DNA of 64,000 bases from Primorskyibacter sedentarius (GTDB lineage: Bacteria; Pseudomonadota; Alphaproteobacteria; Rhodobacterales; Rhodobacteraceae): positions 124,001 through 188,000 of the forward strand of contig NZ_SLZU01000005.1 of the NCBI RefSeq assembly GCF_004342065.1, written 5' to 3'. Shown piece after piece: positions 1-8,019 of the stretch. Both the position numbers and the translations under genes were made by a program. The first letter of the stretch is position 1; every line of letters starts with the position of its first letter. The notes under the pieces are model-generated. The model did not search any database and had not been told where the DNA came from. It saw only the letters and a program-made list of their open reading frames with translations.

Positions 1-375
1 CATCGAGTTGAGAAAGCCGGACTGGTCAAAGATCGCCAGCCAAATGATCCCGGCGGCAAGATCTGAAATCCCCAGCGGAATGGTCCAGATGTAAAGGACG
101 ATGTCCCGCCCCTTTTGCATCCTGGTGACCATCGTCGCCATCAGCAGCGCCAGCGCCAGCTGCACCGGGACAACCGCGGCTGCCAGAAGCAGCGTGTTTT
201 TCAGGGAAATCGGAAATTTCCAGTGCGAGGTAATTTCGCGGAAATTCTCTAATGTGAAATTCGACCCGTCACTGAAGGCTTGCTGCGCAACCAAGACAAA
301 GGGGTACAGGAAAAACACGCACAGAAACAGTGTGACAGGCAGGATCAGGACGTACGGCAATATCCCAGCGTTCAT
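1..375 (-). CDS. ABC transporter permease, MalF/UgpA type (partial, C-terminal part beyond window)
   Basis: The reverse-strand reading frame opens at an ATG at 373-375 preceded by a GGAG ribosome site and runs off the left window edge after 125 codons. The visible part begins with a hydrophobic membrane segment (residues about 5-30, LPYVLILPVTLFLCVFFLYP), then a periplasmic stretch with the typical NFTLENF motif of carbohydrate permeases, then a second membrane segment (about 58-80). This is the usual N-terminus of an inner-membrane permease of a carbohydrate-uptake-1 ABC transporter. It lies 94 bases after the binding-protein gene in the same direction, so the two form one operon. The substrate cannot be read from this fragment; a sugar, polyol or glycerol-phosphate-like compound is likely by family. 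Confidence 0.85.
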   Translation of the reverse strand, partial: MNAGILPYVLILPVTLFLCVFFLYPFVLVAQQAFSDGSNFTLENFREITSHWKFPISLKNTLLLAAAVVPVQLALALLMATMVTRMQKGRDIVLYIWTIPLGISDLAAGIIWLAIFDQSGFLNSM

Positions 376-429
376 CGCTGCGCTCCTATCTGGCGCTCCA
401 GCGCCGACTGGTTGGGGAGAGAGAGAGGT

Positions 430-453
430 GTCCGGGCCCCATCAGGCCCGGAC
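430..453 (-). other. Intergenic stem-loop between binding protein and permease
   Basis: GTCCGGGCC (430-438) and GGCCCGGAC (445-453) form a perfect 9-bp GC-rich stem with a 6-base loop. It lies 17 bases 3' of the binding-protein stop and 54 bases before the permease start. There is no T-run, so it is more likely an mRNA-stabilising or partial attenuation element than a full terminator. Confidence 0.6.
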
Positions 454-469
454 GGAAGGTCTTGTCAGG

Positions 470-1738
470 TCACTCGACCGGGCAAGCACCTTCGGAAGGC
501 GCATCCGGCGCCCAGCAAGGCGCACCGGTTTCTTCCATGATCGCGGCAAGCGCGGCTTTCTGATCGTCCAGCACGGCGCGAATGTCCTGATTGGCCAGAA
601 CGATACGCTCGAACGCATCGACGAAGACGCGGTTAAAATCGCCACCCTTGTCACCAAGACCCGCGGGCAACAGGCCGGGGTTGGCATCGGCGGACGCACT
701 CATCTTGGCGACCGCATTGCCTGCCGCCTGAACCGATGGCGGCAGATCGTCCGGCAGGTCCACGTCGACCACGGGGAAGAAGTTCGTCGCACGCAAGGTC
801 GCGATCTGGGTTTCCGGCTTCAGCATGTAGCTGACCAGAGCCTTGGACGCTTCCATGTCAGGCGCGGTATTGGGGATGGCGACACCAGCCAGAACCGGCA
901 TGAACCCACGACCCGTGGGGCCTGCGGGCGCCGGGAATGCGACGAAATCATCGGGGCGGTCATTGAACGCCTGCGCCAGACGCGAGGTGTGATCGAACAC
1001 GATCCACGCGTCACCCGACAAAAGCTGCTCCTGCAGGAAAGAGAAATTGGTCGAAGCCGGGTTGGTATGGGCCCAAAGCTCGCGGAATTTCTCCCATGCC
1101 GTGACGGCCTCGTCCGACGCGAAAGTGCGCACGACACCGTTGGTGTAGGACGGGTAGAGATAGCCCTGGAAGAAGCGGTGCTTCAGTCCTTTTGGCCCCG
1201 CTGGGAAGCCGAATTTCGGCTCGCCTGTCGCTTCGTGGACGTTGGCGGCCCATGCGATCAGCTGGTCATAGGTCAACGCGTCGACATCCGCGCCTTCCGG
1301 CAGGTATTGCAGCGCTTCCTTGTTGGCGGCCATGATGTAGCTCGCCTGCATCCAGGGGATGTACTGCATCGTATCCGTGCCCAGCTTGGCAAGGTTGTTG
1401 AACGTCTCGCTGGCGGACATCACACCCATATCACTCAGATCGACCAGATCATCGGGGTTCATCGCCGAAAAGTCGCCGTGCAGCGCCCCAAGGACGCCAA
1501 TCGTGCCCGAGCCCGCCTGAATTTCGGCCTGAAGGCGCGTCAGCCAGGGGCCGGGATCGTTGGGCTGGTAATCAACCCCTCCTTCGAAAGCGGACAGAAC
1601 CTGTTCGCGCATCGCCTGCGATTCCTCGACAGGTTTGGCCTGAGTTGACCAGAACAGGACTTCGGCCTGCGCGGCCACGGCAGTGCAGGTGATCGCAACA
1701 CCCGAAGCAGCGCCAAGGATTTTGGAAAGTAGGGTCAT
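470..1738 (-). CDS. ABC transporter extracellular substrate-binding protein, sugar type
   Basis: A 422-residue periplasmic binding protein. The start at 1736-1738 is chosen because GGGAGG lies 5 bases upstream and the peptide then opens with a clean signal sequence (MTLLSKILGAASGVAITC, cleavage likely after AAQA, near residue 26). The mature part has the family 1 binding-protein layout (GVDYQPNDPGPWLTRLQAEI near the start, QEQLLSGDAWIVFDHTSR in the middle, SYMLKPETQIATL near the end). It delivers a solute, probably a carbohydrate or related polyol, to the permease encoded next. It is transcribed divergently from a LacI regulator, and two LacI-type operators lie in the shared control region. 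The exact ligand is not readable. Confidence 0.85.
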   Translation of the reverse strand: MTLLSKILGAASGVAITCTAVAAQAEVLFWSTQAKPVEESQAMREQVLSAFEGGVDYQPNDPGPWLTRLQAEIQAGSGTIGVLGALHGDFSAMNPDDLVDLSDMGVMSASETFNNLAKLGTDTMQYIPWMQASYIMAANKEALQYLPEGADVDALTYDQLIAWAANVHEATGEPKFGFPAGPKGLKHRFFQGYLYPSYTNGVVRTFASDEAVTAWEKFRELWAHTNPASTNFSFLQEQLLSGDAWIVFDHTSRLAQAFNDRPDDFVAFPAPAGPTGRGFMPVLAGVAIPNTAPDMEASKALVSYMLKPETQIATLRATNFFPVVDVDLPDDLPPSVQAAGNAVAKMSASADANPGLLPAGLGDKGGDFNRVFVDAFERIVLANQDIRAVLDDQKAALAAIMEETGAPCWAPDAPSEGACPVE

Positions 1739-1891
1739 GATTCCTCCCAGAATTTTTTTGATCGGGGCCGACCTCCCTGCCGACACCCAAGTAGCTTCGG
1801 CGCCCCCCCTGATCCACGGTCAGGGAAAAGACGCCAACGGGGCGGCTGCGGGAAATGAAACCTCGAATCGCCCTGCTGCCTCCGATCATGG

Positions 1892-1903
1892 TATAACGTT
1901 ATA
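1892..1903. promoter_or_regulatory. LacI-type operator copy 1
   Basis: TATAACGTTATA is a perfect 12-bp palindrome with the central CG typical of LacI-family operators. It sits between the divergent binding-protein gene (start 1738) and the LacI gene (start 2040). A 13-base string, TAACGTTATATCA, recurs 117 bases away. Confidence 0.65.
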
Positions 1904-2008
1904 TCAGTCGTCAACAAAAATCTCGGCGCGCCGTCTGAGCGCGGCCGGCGGATGTGACGACGATCCGGGGTGGCTTGATATTTGCCCGGGAAATGACCAA
2001 ACATCGGG

Positions 2009-2020
2009 TTTAACGTTATA
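2009..2020. promoter_or_regulatory. LacI-type operator copy 2
   Basis: TTTAACGTTATA repeats the core of the site at 1892, in the same orientation, 20 bases before the LacI start codon. This position suggests autoregulation, and the pair suggests looping or cooperative binding across the divergent promoters. Confidence 0.65.
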
Positions 2021-2039
2021 TCACGCGGTGAGAACAATC

Positions 2040-3053
2040 ATGGCTGGCAAACCGACTCTCGCGACTGTTGCGAAAGAAGCCGGTGTCTCGGTGCCCACGG
2101 TCAGCCAGGTGTTGCGCGGGACCGGACGCATATCTGACAAGACCCGCGACAAGGTTCTGGAAGCCGCGAAAAAGCTGCGTTACGTGCCGGATTCCCGCGC
2201 GGCGGCCATGCGGTCCGGTGAAAATCGCGAGATTGGCTTTGTCATCAATCAACTCGCCAACCCGTTCAACGCTGAGGTCATCAGTGGTGTCGTTGACCTG
2301 CTGGAAACCGAAGGCTTCATGGTCTCCGTGCTCGACACGCGCGACGATGCCGCACGTCAAGGGCGCCAGCTGGAGGCTTTCATCCGTCATGGCCGTGGTG
2401 GGCTTCTATGGGTTCCCGCAACAGAAACGCCGGACGAGACCTTTGATCTGCTGACAACGCACCAGATCCCCACCGTCACTTTCCTGCGCAATGCGTGCCG
2501 GGGGTTCGACCATGTCGGCATCCGGAATGCAGAGGCAACCTTGATCGCGACAGACCATCTCGTTTCACTCGGTCACAGGCATATCGCCTATCTGGGCGGG
2601 ACTGACATGACAATCGTGCGCCGCCAGCGGGTAGACGGCTACGAGCAAACGCTGGCCAGACACGGGCTGGGCCCCGGCATCCTCTGGCCCTCCGGCGACA
2701 ACAAACTGGCCGGGCTCGAAGCGATGCTGGATCTGCATCGCACCCACCCGAAGGTCACCGGTGTGGTCTGCAACGGCGACATGGTGGCCCTTGGCGCGTG
2801 CCTTGGCCTTGCACGGCTGGGATTGCGGCCGGGTCGGGACATCTCGATCATCGGATTTGACGACATTCAGGACGCCGCGGTCGGGACTCCTCCCCTGACG
2901 ACAATGGCTGTGTCCCCTCATAGCCTTGGCGGAAAGCTCGCGCGGGTTCTGCTGGACCGCATTGCCGAACCCGATGCCCCACCCAGATCGCTGGAGGTTT
3001 CAGCCGAGCTCGTTATGCGGGACACCACGGCGAAGTGCCGCGAGACCGCCTAA
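2040..3053 (+). CDS. LacI family transcriptional regulator
   Basis: A 337-residue repressor. Residues 4-55 hold the LacI helix-turn-helix and hinge helix (PTLATVAKEAGVSVPTVSQV, then YVPDSRAAAMRSG). The rest is a periplasmic-binding-protein-like sensor domain with the conserved VVCNGDMVALG and SIIGFDDIQDA segments. The start ATG at 2040 fits the family N-terminus; the ribosome site is weak. The gene is divergent from the ABC transporter operon, and two TAACGTTATA operators lie between them. It probably represses that operon until the transported sugar-like ligand binds. Confidence 0.92.
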   Translation: MAGKPTLATVAKEAGVSVPTVSQVLRGTGRISDKTRDKVLEAAKKLRYVPDSRAAAMRSGENREIGFVINQLANPFNAEVISGVVDLLETEGFMVSVLDTRDDAARQGRQLEAFIRHGRGGLLWVPATETPDETFDLLTTHQIPTVTFLRNACRGFDHVGIRNAEATLIATDHLVSLGHRHIAYLGGTDMTIVRRQRVDGYEQTLARHGLGPGILWPSGDNKLAGLEAMLDLHRTHPKVTGVVCNGDMVALGACLGLARLGLRPGRDISIIGFDDIQDAAVGTPPLTTMAVSPHSLGGKLARVLLDRIAEPDAPPRSLEVSAELVMRDTTAKCRETA

Positions 3054-3181
3054 GGATTGCGCGCAGGTGGAGTAAGCGTCAACGCATCCCATTGGACCGA
3101 CCACCAAATAACGCGGCGGCGGCAGGGCGAAGGGCCCCCGGCCCTCTCACCCATTGCATCGCGGCCGATCCGCCGAAGACA

Positions 3182-4249
3182 TCAGCCTCCCACCGTGATC
3201 CCGATCTTGCCCACATGGGCCTTTGTCAGAAAGACTTCCTGCGCCTTCCGGAGATCGCAAAGTGGAAAGGTCTCTGCCACGGTCGGCCTGATTTCGCCCC
3301 GCTCGATATAGCCGACCAGATCGGTAAAAACCCCTGCGGTCTGGCGGGTGCTGCCCATCAAGGTCAGATCGCGCAAATAAAGCGTGCGAAGATCAAGATC
3401 GACAATCGGCCCCGCGATGGCGCCAGACGTGACATAGCGGCCCCCGACGCGCAGCCCGTGCAACAGGCCAGACCACGCGGCACCGCCCACAAGGTCCAGC
3501 ACAACGTCGAAAGACTGATCGGGGATATCTGCGTCCCGGCCCAGAATTTCATCCGCGCCAAGCTCTTGCAGCGTCCCGGCCTTTGATGCGGTTGTCACGG
3601 CGGTCACATGGGCGCCGCGCCGCTTGGCAAGCTGGATGGCGGCGGACCCGACGCCACCCGAGGCACCGGTGATGAGAACCCGCTCCGCCCCGAGGCCGGC
3701 ACGCTGGATCATGCCCTCGGCCGTCGAAAAGGCGCAGGGAAAACTGGCCAGCTCAACGTCGGACAAGGCGCTGTCCACCCGAACCGCATGCTCAGCAGCG
3801 ATGGTGGTGTATTCGGCGAAGGCCCCGTCGCGTTCCGACCCGAACGTTTCCAGCGCGTTGGGGTCGTCGCCGGCAGGATGGTACATCGCGCGGATCATCA
3901 CCCGCTCGCCGATGCGGGAGCCGTCGATGCCGTGGCCGACCGCGACGATCCGGCCGCAGCAATCCGCCCCCTGAATACGCGGGAAAGACAGCGCGCCCGA
4001 CCATCCGCCATCTGTCACGGCATCTTCATAGCCATTGGCCGCGGCTGAATTGGTGTCGCCTGTCACCGCCTTGGAATACCAGCCGGTGCGCGTGTTCACA
4101 TCGGTGTTGTTGACCGCCGAGGCCCCGACCTTCACCAGCACCTCGCCCTCTGCGGGGGTCGGCACGGCGACATCTTCGCGCCATTCCAACTTGTCCAGCC
4201 CACCATGCCCGGTCAGCACCATCGCCTTCATCACTTTGGGCAGATCCAT
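3182..4249 (-). CDS. Zinc-independent MDR family oxidoreductase (quinone reductase-like)
   Basis: A 355-residue medium-chain dehydrogenase/reductase. The start at 4247-4249 has GGAGG upstream. The N-terminal GroES-like domain contains NNTDVNTRTGWYS and GADCCGRIVAVG but none of the four structural-zinc cysteines of alcohol dehydrogenases. The Rossmann domain has VLITGASGGVGSAAIQLAK, the NADP-binding signature of the quinone oxidoreductase subfamily. It probably reduces quinones or enals or oxidises an alcohol with NAD(P). It is divergent from a TetR regulator 69 bases away, which is the common layout for a TetR-controlled detoxifying reductase. The substrate is unknown. Confidence 0.85.
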   Translation of the reverse strand: MDLPKVMKAMVLTGHGGLDKLEWREDVAVPTPAEGEVLVKVGASAVNNTDVNTRTGWYSKAVTGDTNSAAANGYEDAVTDGGWSGALSFPRIQGADCCGRIVAVGHGIDGSRIGERVMIRAMYHPAGDDPNALETFGSERDGAFAEYTTIAAEHAVRVDSALSDVELASFPCAFSTAEGMIQRAGLGAERVLITGASGGVGSAAIQLAKRRGAHVTAVTTASKAGTLQELGADEILGRDADIPDQSFDVVLDLVGGAAWSGLLHGLRVGGRYVTSGAIAGPIVDLDLRTLYLRDLTLMGSTRQTAGVFTDLVGYIERGEIRPTVAETFPLCDLRKAQEVFLTKAHVGKIGITVGG

Positions 4250-4318
4250 GTCGCCTCCATCCGGTAGAACGCTTCCTTTACTTGCGCAAATAGAACGAAC
4301 CCTCTACATGCGTCAACC

Positions 4319-4840
4319 ATGGAAATTCAGGAAAAGATCGCCGCCGGGCTTGAACGTGCCTTCGTACGCCACGGATTTGCGGAACCAAGCGTTGATGTTC
4401 TGCGCGAAGCGGCCGATGTAAGCCTGCGCACCCTATACAAATACACGCCGTCGCGGCCCGACATGGTTCTTGCCGCGCTGAAGCATCGCCACACGCGCTT
4501 CCTTGAGCGGACATACGACGGGCTGCCGACGGACCCCGCCCTGGCACTGGACACGATCCTGACGCGAGTTGCGGACTGGATGGCAGAGGAAGCGTCGAAC
4601 GGCTGTCTTTTTCATGCGGCTGTCGCGGCAGCCCCGCATGATGAGGCATTGCGCGATATGTTGGCGCGCCACAAAGAAGACAGTGCCGAAATGGCCGTGA
4701 AAGCGACCGGACTGTGTGGTGCGGAGGTCGAGTTGACGCTTCTGATGGATGGGCTGATGCAATCCTGGCCATTGCACGGGGATAGTGCGACGCAAGCCGC
4801 AAAGGCCTTTGGCAAACAACTCTTGGCCAAACTGGCATAG
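4319..4840 (+). CDS. TetR/AcrR family regulator
   Basis: A 173-residue regulator, shorter than the usual 190-210. Residues 1-45 carry the TetR helix-turn-helix (ERAFVRHGFAEPSVDVLREA, then DVSLRTLYKYTPSRPDMV). The remainder is helical with a ligand-domain style segment (SNGCLFHAAVAAAPHDE). No Shine-Dalgarno motif is evident before the ATG at 4319. Divergent orientation to the MDR oxidoreductase suggests that it controls that gene and itself from the 69-base intergenic region. Confidence 0.85.
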   Translation: MEIQEKIAAGLERAFVRHGFAEPSVDVLREAADVSLRTLYKYTPSRPDMVLAALKHRHTRFLERTYDGLPTDPALALDTILTRVADWMAEEASNGCLFHAAVAAAPHDEALRDMLARHKEDSAEMAVKATGLCGAEVELTLLMDGLMQSWPLHGDSATQAAKAFGKQLLAKLA

Positions 4841-4954
4841 GGCACCCGACCAGAGCTTCAACAAAAACCGACCCAAAGCAGTCATATCCGTCGTTTCACC
4901 TTTGCGCGCTTCGCGGCCACGCTTCACCTGCGGGCAGCGCGTGGAGGGTCCTGG

Positions 4955-5929
4955 ATGGAAGTTGGGTTTGTCGGCCTGGGGAATGTCGGATCCAAGCTTG
5001 CAGGCAGTCTTTTGCGCAACGGTCATGATCTGACGGTCCTTGATCTCGACCAGTCGCTGGTGTCGGACTTTGTCGCACGCGGGGCCAAATCGGCTAGCAC
5101 CCCGGCAGAGCTCATGCGTTTGAGCGATGTGGTGATCACTTGCCTCCCCTCACCCGCAGCCAGCGCCGCGACGGTCCGCGCGATGCTGCCCGTGGCAGGC
5201 CCCGGCAAGACATGGATGGAGATGTCCACAACTGACGTCGACGTGATGAAGGACCTCGCTGCCCAGATGGCGGCGGAAGGCGGATCGGCGGTGGAATGTC
5301 CCGTATCAGGCGGATGCCACCGCGCGGATACCGGCAATATTTCAATCTTCGCGGGGTGCGACCGTGCCACGTTCGAAAGGGTTCTGCCGCTCTTGACCAC
5401 GCTGGGGCGCCGCGTGCTGCATACCGGCGATATCGGGTCTGCCTCCGTTCTGAAGGTCATGACGAATTACCTTGCCACCGCCAATCTTCTGACGCTCTGC
5501 GAAGCACTGGTGACGATGAAGGCGGCGGGCATCGATCTGAACACCACCTACGAAGCGATCCGCATCTCCTCTGGCACGTCCTTCGTGCACGAGACAGAGA
5601 GCCAGGTCATCCTGAACGGATCGCGTGACATCTCCTTCACGATGGATCTTGTGAAAAAGGATATTGGCCTTTTCCAGAAGATCGCCGCGGCCGCGGGTGT
5701 CCCGTTGGAAATCAGCCCTCTCCTTATCGACATTTTTGAAGATGGCATCGCGCGGTACGGCGAAAGAGAGCTGTCACCGAACATCATCCGGCGGCTCGAA
5801 GACGCGACGGGACTATCGATCCTTGCTCCGGGATTTCCCGCACAGATGACCGACGAGGAGCCCGAGGCGCCGGGCCATGAGGTCGTGCCAAAGGGTCAGG
5901 GAGTGAATAAATATCATGGAAAACTATGA
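4955..5929 (+). CDS. NAD(P)-dependent 3-hydroxyisobutyrate dehydrogenase-like oxidoreductase
   Basis: A 324-residue beta-hydroxyacid dehydrogenase. The N-terminal Rossmann motif is GFVGLGNVGSKLAGSLL (residues 4-20). The family substrate-binding signature is visible as ECPVSGGCHRADTGNISIF (about residues 113-131). The catalytic lysine lies in the LKVMTNYLATANLL segment. The start has GTGGAGG upstream. Family members oxidise 3-hydroxyisobutyrate, tartronate semialdehyde, 2-(hydroxymethyl)glutarate or related acids. The gene stands between a TetR regulator and a carnitine-type dioxygenase without obvious partners, so the substrate is open. Confidence 0.85.
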   Translation: MEVGFVGLGNVGSKLAGSLLRNGHDLTVLDLDQSLVSDFVARGAKSASTPAELMRLSDVVITCLPSPAASAATVRAMLPVAGPGKTWMEMSTTDVDVMKDLAAQMAAEGGSAVECPVSGGCHRADTGNISIFAGCDRATFERVLPLLTTLGRRVLHTGDIGSASVLKVMTNYLATANLLTLCEALVTMKAAGIDLNTTYEAIRISSGTSFVHETESQVILNGSRDISFTMDLVKKDIGLFQKIAAAAGVPLEISPLLIDIFEDGIARYGERELSPNIIRRLEDATGLSILAPGFPAQMTDEEPEAPGHEVVPKGQGVNKYHGKL

Positions 5930-5938
5930 TGTATCATA
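5925..5938. promoter_or_regulatory. Inverted repeat upstream of the dioxygenase gene
   Basis: TATGAT and ATCATA form a 6-bp inverted repeat with a 2-base spacer, about 100 bases before the dioxygenase start and overlapping the end of the previous gene. A related half-site (ATATCAT) lies at 5911. It may be an operator; no cognate regulator is identified. Confidence 0.3.
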
Positions 5939-6038
5939 TCTTTACTGCGCAAAACTCATGCTGCACCGTAAAATCCGATTGCATCCCTTTGGTCTCCCAA
6001 CCGTTCCACCGTTCTGACAATTCACGAAAGGCATCCCG

Positions 6039-7184
6039 ATGACGGACCCGCGCATCACCCTTCACGACAAAGGTCTTCGCATGGCGATCGGCGAAGCTGC
6101 CCCGTATTTCAACTATTTCTGGCTCCGCGACGCCTGTGACACCTGCATTGATCCGCAAACCCGAGAGCGAGTTTTCGACAGCTCCGTTCTGACACATCCG
6201 CCCCGCGCCAAGGCGGCCTGGGTCGAAGACGACGCGCTAAGGATATCGTGGCAGGACGAGGCTGTGATCAGCCGGGTTCCGATGGCCTTGCTGAGGGACG
6301 TCGCCACTCTGGGCCGGGCCCATGACCCGGCGGCGATCCCGCGCCGCCTGTGGTATGGCGATTTCATGAACCGCATCGCGCGCATACCCCAGACCAGTAT
6401 CTTGACCACGGATGAGGCCCGTGCCCGGCTCTGCCACGCGTTGATCGAGGATGGCATCGCCGTTGTCACCCAGATGGAGCCGACCAAAGACAGCCTGACG
6501 CGGCTGGTGAATGCCTTGGGGCCAATCACCCCTTCAGCCGAAGGGCTGTTCTTTGACGTGCGGGTCGAGATTGCGCCCACCAACCTTGCCTTCACCGCCG
6601 GACCGCTGGAAATGCATACCGACCTTCCCGGCGAAGAGGCCGCACCGGGGGTGCAGTTCCTGCATTGTCTGGAAAATACCGTCGAAGGGGGGCTGTCGCT
6701 TTTTCTTGATGGTGCCGCCGTGGCCGAGGCGCTGCGTGCAGAAGATCCCGAAGCCTTCCGCCTGCTGGCCACCTATGACATCCCGTTCTTCTACAGGCAT
6801 GAAAACTGGGATTACCGCGCCCATCAGCGCGTTATCGAAACGAATACTGACGGGGAGGTTACCGGGGTCACGATCTCGCAGCATCTTCAGGACAACCTGG
6901 ACCTGCCCCAGGACCTGCTGGATGACTACTATCCTGCCTTCGTCAAATTCATCCGCCTGATGCAGGAGGATCGCTTCCTTATCCGCTTCCGGTCCGAGGC
7001 AGGCAATTGCGTTGTGTTCGACAACCACCGCATCGTGCATGGGCGCGAAGGCTATGTCGCCGATAGTGGCAAACGTCACTTGCGGGGCTGCTATACCGAC
7101 AGGGGTGCGCTCCACAGCACCTACCGCGTTCTGGCGCGCAAAGGGTTCGAGGACATGTCCGAGCGCATTCGCGAAACGGGCTGA
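6039..7184 (+). CDS. Gamma-butyrobetaine hydroxylase-like 2-oxoglutarate/Fe(II) dioxygenase
   Basis: A 381-residue TauD/TfdA-superfamily enzyme with the two-domain layout of gamma-butyrobetaine and trimethyllysine dioxygenases. Residues 1-95 form the small N-terminal domain with WLRDACDTC (C33, C36) and H53, likely zinc ligands. The catalytic jelly-roll follows: H193 and D195 in MHTDLPG and H334 in NHRIVHGREGY give the Fe(II) triad, and R349 is placed to bind 2-oxoglutarate. It likely hydroxylates a trimethylammonium compound such as gamma-butyrobetaine, giving carnitine. A BCCT transporter at 19.7 kb could supply such compounds, but it is not adjacent. Confidence 0.83.
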   Translation: MTDPRITLHDKGLRMAIGEAAPYFNYFWLRDACDTCIDPQTRERVFDSSVLTHPPRAKAAWVEDDALRISWQDEAVISRVPMALLRDVATLGRAHDPAAIPRRLWYGDFMNRIARIPQTSILTTDEARARLCHALIEDGIAVVTQMEPTKDSLTRLVNALGPITPSAEGLFFDVRVEIAPTNLAFTAGPLEMHTDLPGEEAAPGVQFLHCLENTVEGGLSLFLDGAAVAEALRAEDPEAFRLLATYDIPFFYRHENWDYRAHQRVIETNTDGEVTGVTISQHLQDNLDLPQDLLDDYYPAFVKFIRLMQEDRFLIRFRSEAGNCVVFDNHRIVHGREGYVADSGKRHLRGCYTDRGALHSTYRVLARKGFEDMSERIRETG

Positions 7185-7223
7185 ACAGGGGCCTAGCACC
7201 GGACTACCCTTGCCTGACACTCC

Positions 7224-7246
7224 TTGGCGGTATATTTTGGCGGTAT
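7224..7246. promoter_or_regulatory. Direct repeat in the ccdAB promoter region
   Basis: TTGGCGGTAT occurs twice, at 7224-7233 and 7237-7246, a 13-base phase, 22 bases before the ccdA start. Toxin-antitoxin pairs are usually autorepressed through repeated sites at this position, so this is the best operator candidate. Confidence 0.45.
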
Positions 7247-7267
7247 GTTCCGTAAGGAGGCCCGTGC

Positions 7268-7522
7268 ATGACTGCCGCCGTGAAACGCAAGACATCGCTG
7301 ACGCTGGATGCTGACGCGCTGGAAGACGCGCGCCGTCTGGGCGTGAACGTGTCCGCCGTGGCGGACGAGGCGCTGCGCCGCGCTGTTGCCGAGGCCCGCC
7401 AGCGCAAATGGCTGGAGGAAAACACCGCAACTTTTGCTGCCCAGGCCAACTGGCACGAAGAACACGGCCACCCGCTTGCGGATATCATGGCAACCCCCGC
7501 AGGCGCGACTTGGAACCGCTAA
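7268..7522 (+). CDS. ccdA: CcdA-like antitoxin
   Basis: An 84-residue protein with a short N-terminal ribbon-helix-helix domain (KRKTSLTLDADALEDARRLG, residues 6-25) followed by an acidic helical tail with KWLEENTATFAAQANWHEEHG, the usual toxin-binding region of CcdA antitoxins. AAGGAGG lies 9 bases before the ATG. It overlaps the toxin gene by 13 bases, so the two are translationally coupled. It should bind and neutralise the downstream CcdB and, with it, repress its own promoter. Confidence 0.82.
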   Translation: MTAAVKRKTSLTLDADALEDARRLGVNVSAVADEALRRAVAEARQRKWLEENTATFAAQANWHEEHGHPLADIMATPAGATWNR

Positions 7523-7800
7523 ACCGTTTTGACATAGCGTCTTACGGCGCTCAGTTAATGGTCGTGGTGGAAAGCGACCTGCTGCCGCCTGACCCGGCCA
7601 TCGTGGTGATACCGCTAATCTCGGGCTACCCGGCCATCCCGCACCTGAATCCCGAAATCGAACATCACGGAACGCGCTATATCCTCGCCACGCGGCTGAT
7701 CTCTGCCGTGCGGCGCGCCAGCCTGCGCCGTGTCGGCAGTGCTACGGCAGACGGGGATCGCATCATCCGGGCCATCGACGTGCTCATGTCCGGCGTGTAA
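7510..7800 (+). CDS. ccdB: CcdB-like gyrase toxin
   Basis: A 96-residue protein read from a TTG at 7510-7512, because no ATG is available near the conserved N-terminus (NRFDIASY, matching the QF-V/D-Y start of CcdB). The body has VVVESDLLPPDPAIVVIPLI and the tail ends IDVLMSGV, matching the chromosomal CcdB type in which the final tryptophan of the F-plasmid toxin is not kept. By family it poisons DNA gyrase. The rare start codon and overlap with ccdA probably keep toxin synthesis below antitoxin. There is no plasmid gene nearby, so this is a chromosomal module. Confidence 0.78.
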   Translation: MEPLNRFDIASYGAQLMVVVESDLLPPDPAIVVIPLISGYPAIPHLNPEIEHHGTRYILATRLISAVRRASLRRVGSATADGDRIIRAIDVLMSGV

Positions 7801-8019
7801 CGCGCCGGCCGTCACCACCTTTTAAATCCGGCTGGCCTATACGCTGCACCTTTTCATTCTCCTCTTCGGACCCTTCCGATTGTGTGAGGGGCAGGTTTGC
7901 GCCTGATCAAGACACCGACGGGCCGCTGACGTTCGACTGGAAAATTCGACGCAGCCAACCCTGTTTGCGCGGGGCAGAAATTGAGGCACAACAGGCGGAA
8001 AGGAACAGGATCCGCCGCC

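Noticed and set aside
101-1648. Long plus-strand frame opposite the ABC binding protein
   Set aside because: It is the mirror frame of a clear binding-protein gene, is arginine-rich without any domain, and has no ribosome site.
3128-3150. GC-rich inverted repeat after the LacI gene
   Set aside because: Short arms (about six bases), no T-run; not convincing as a terminator.
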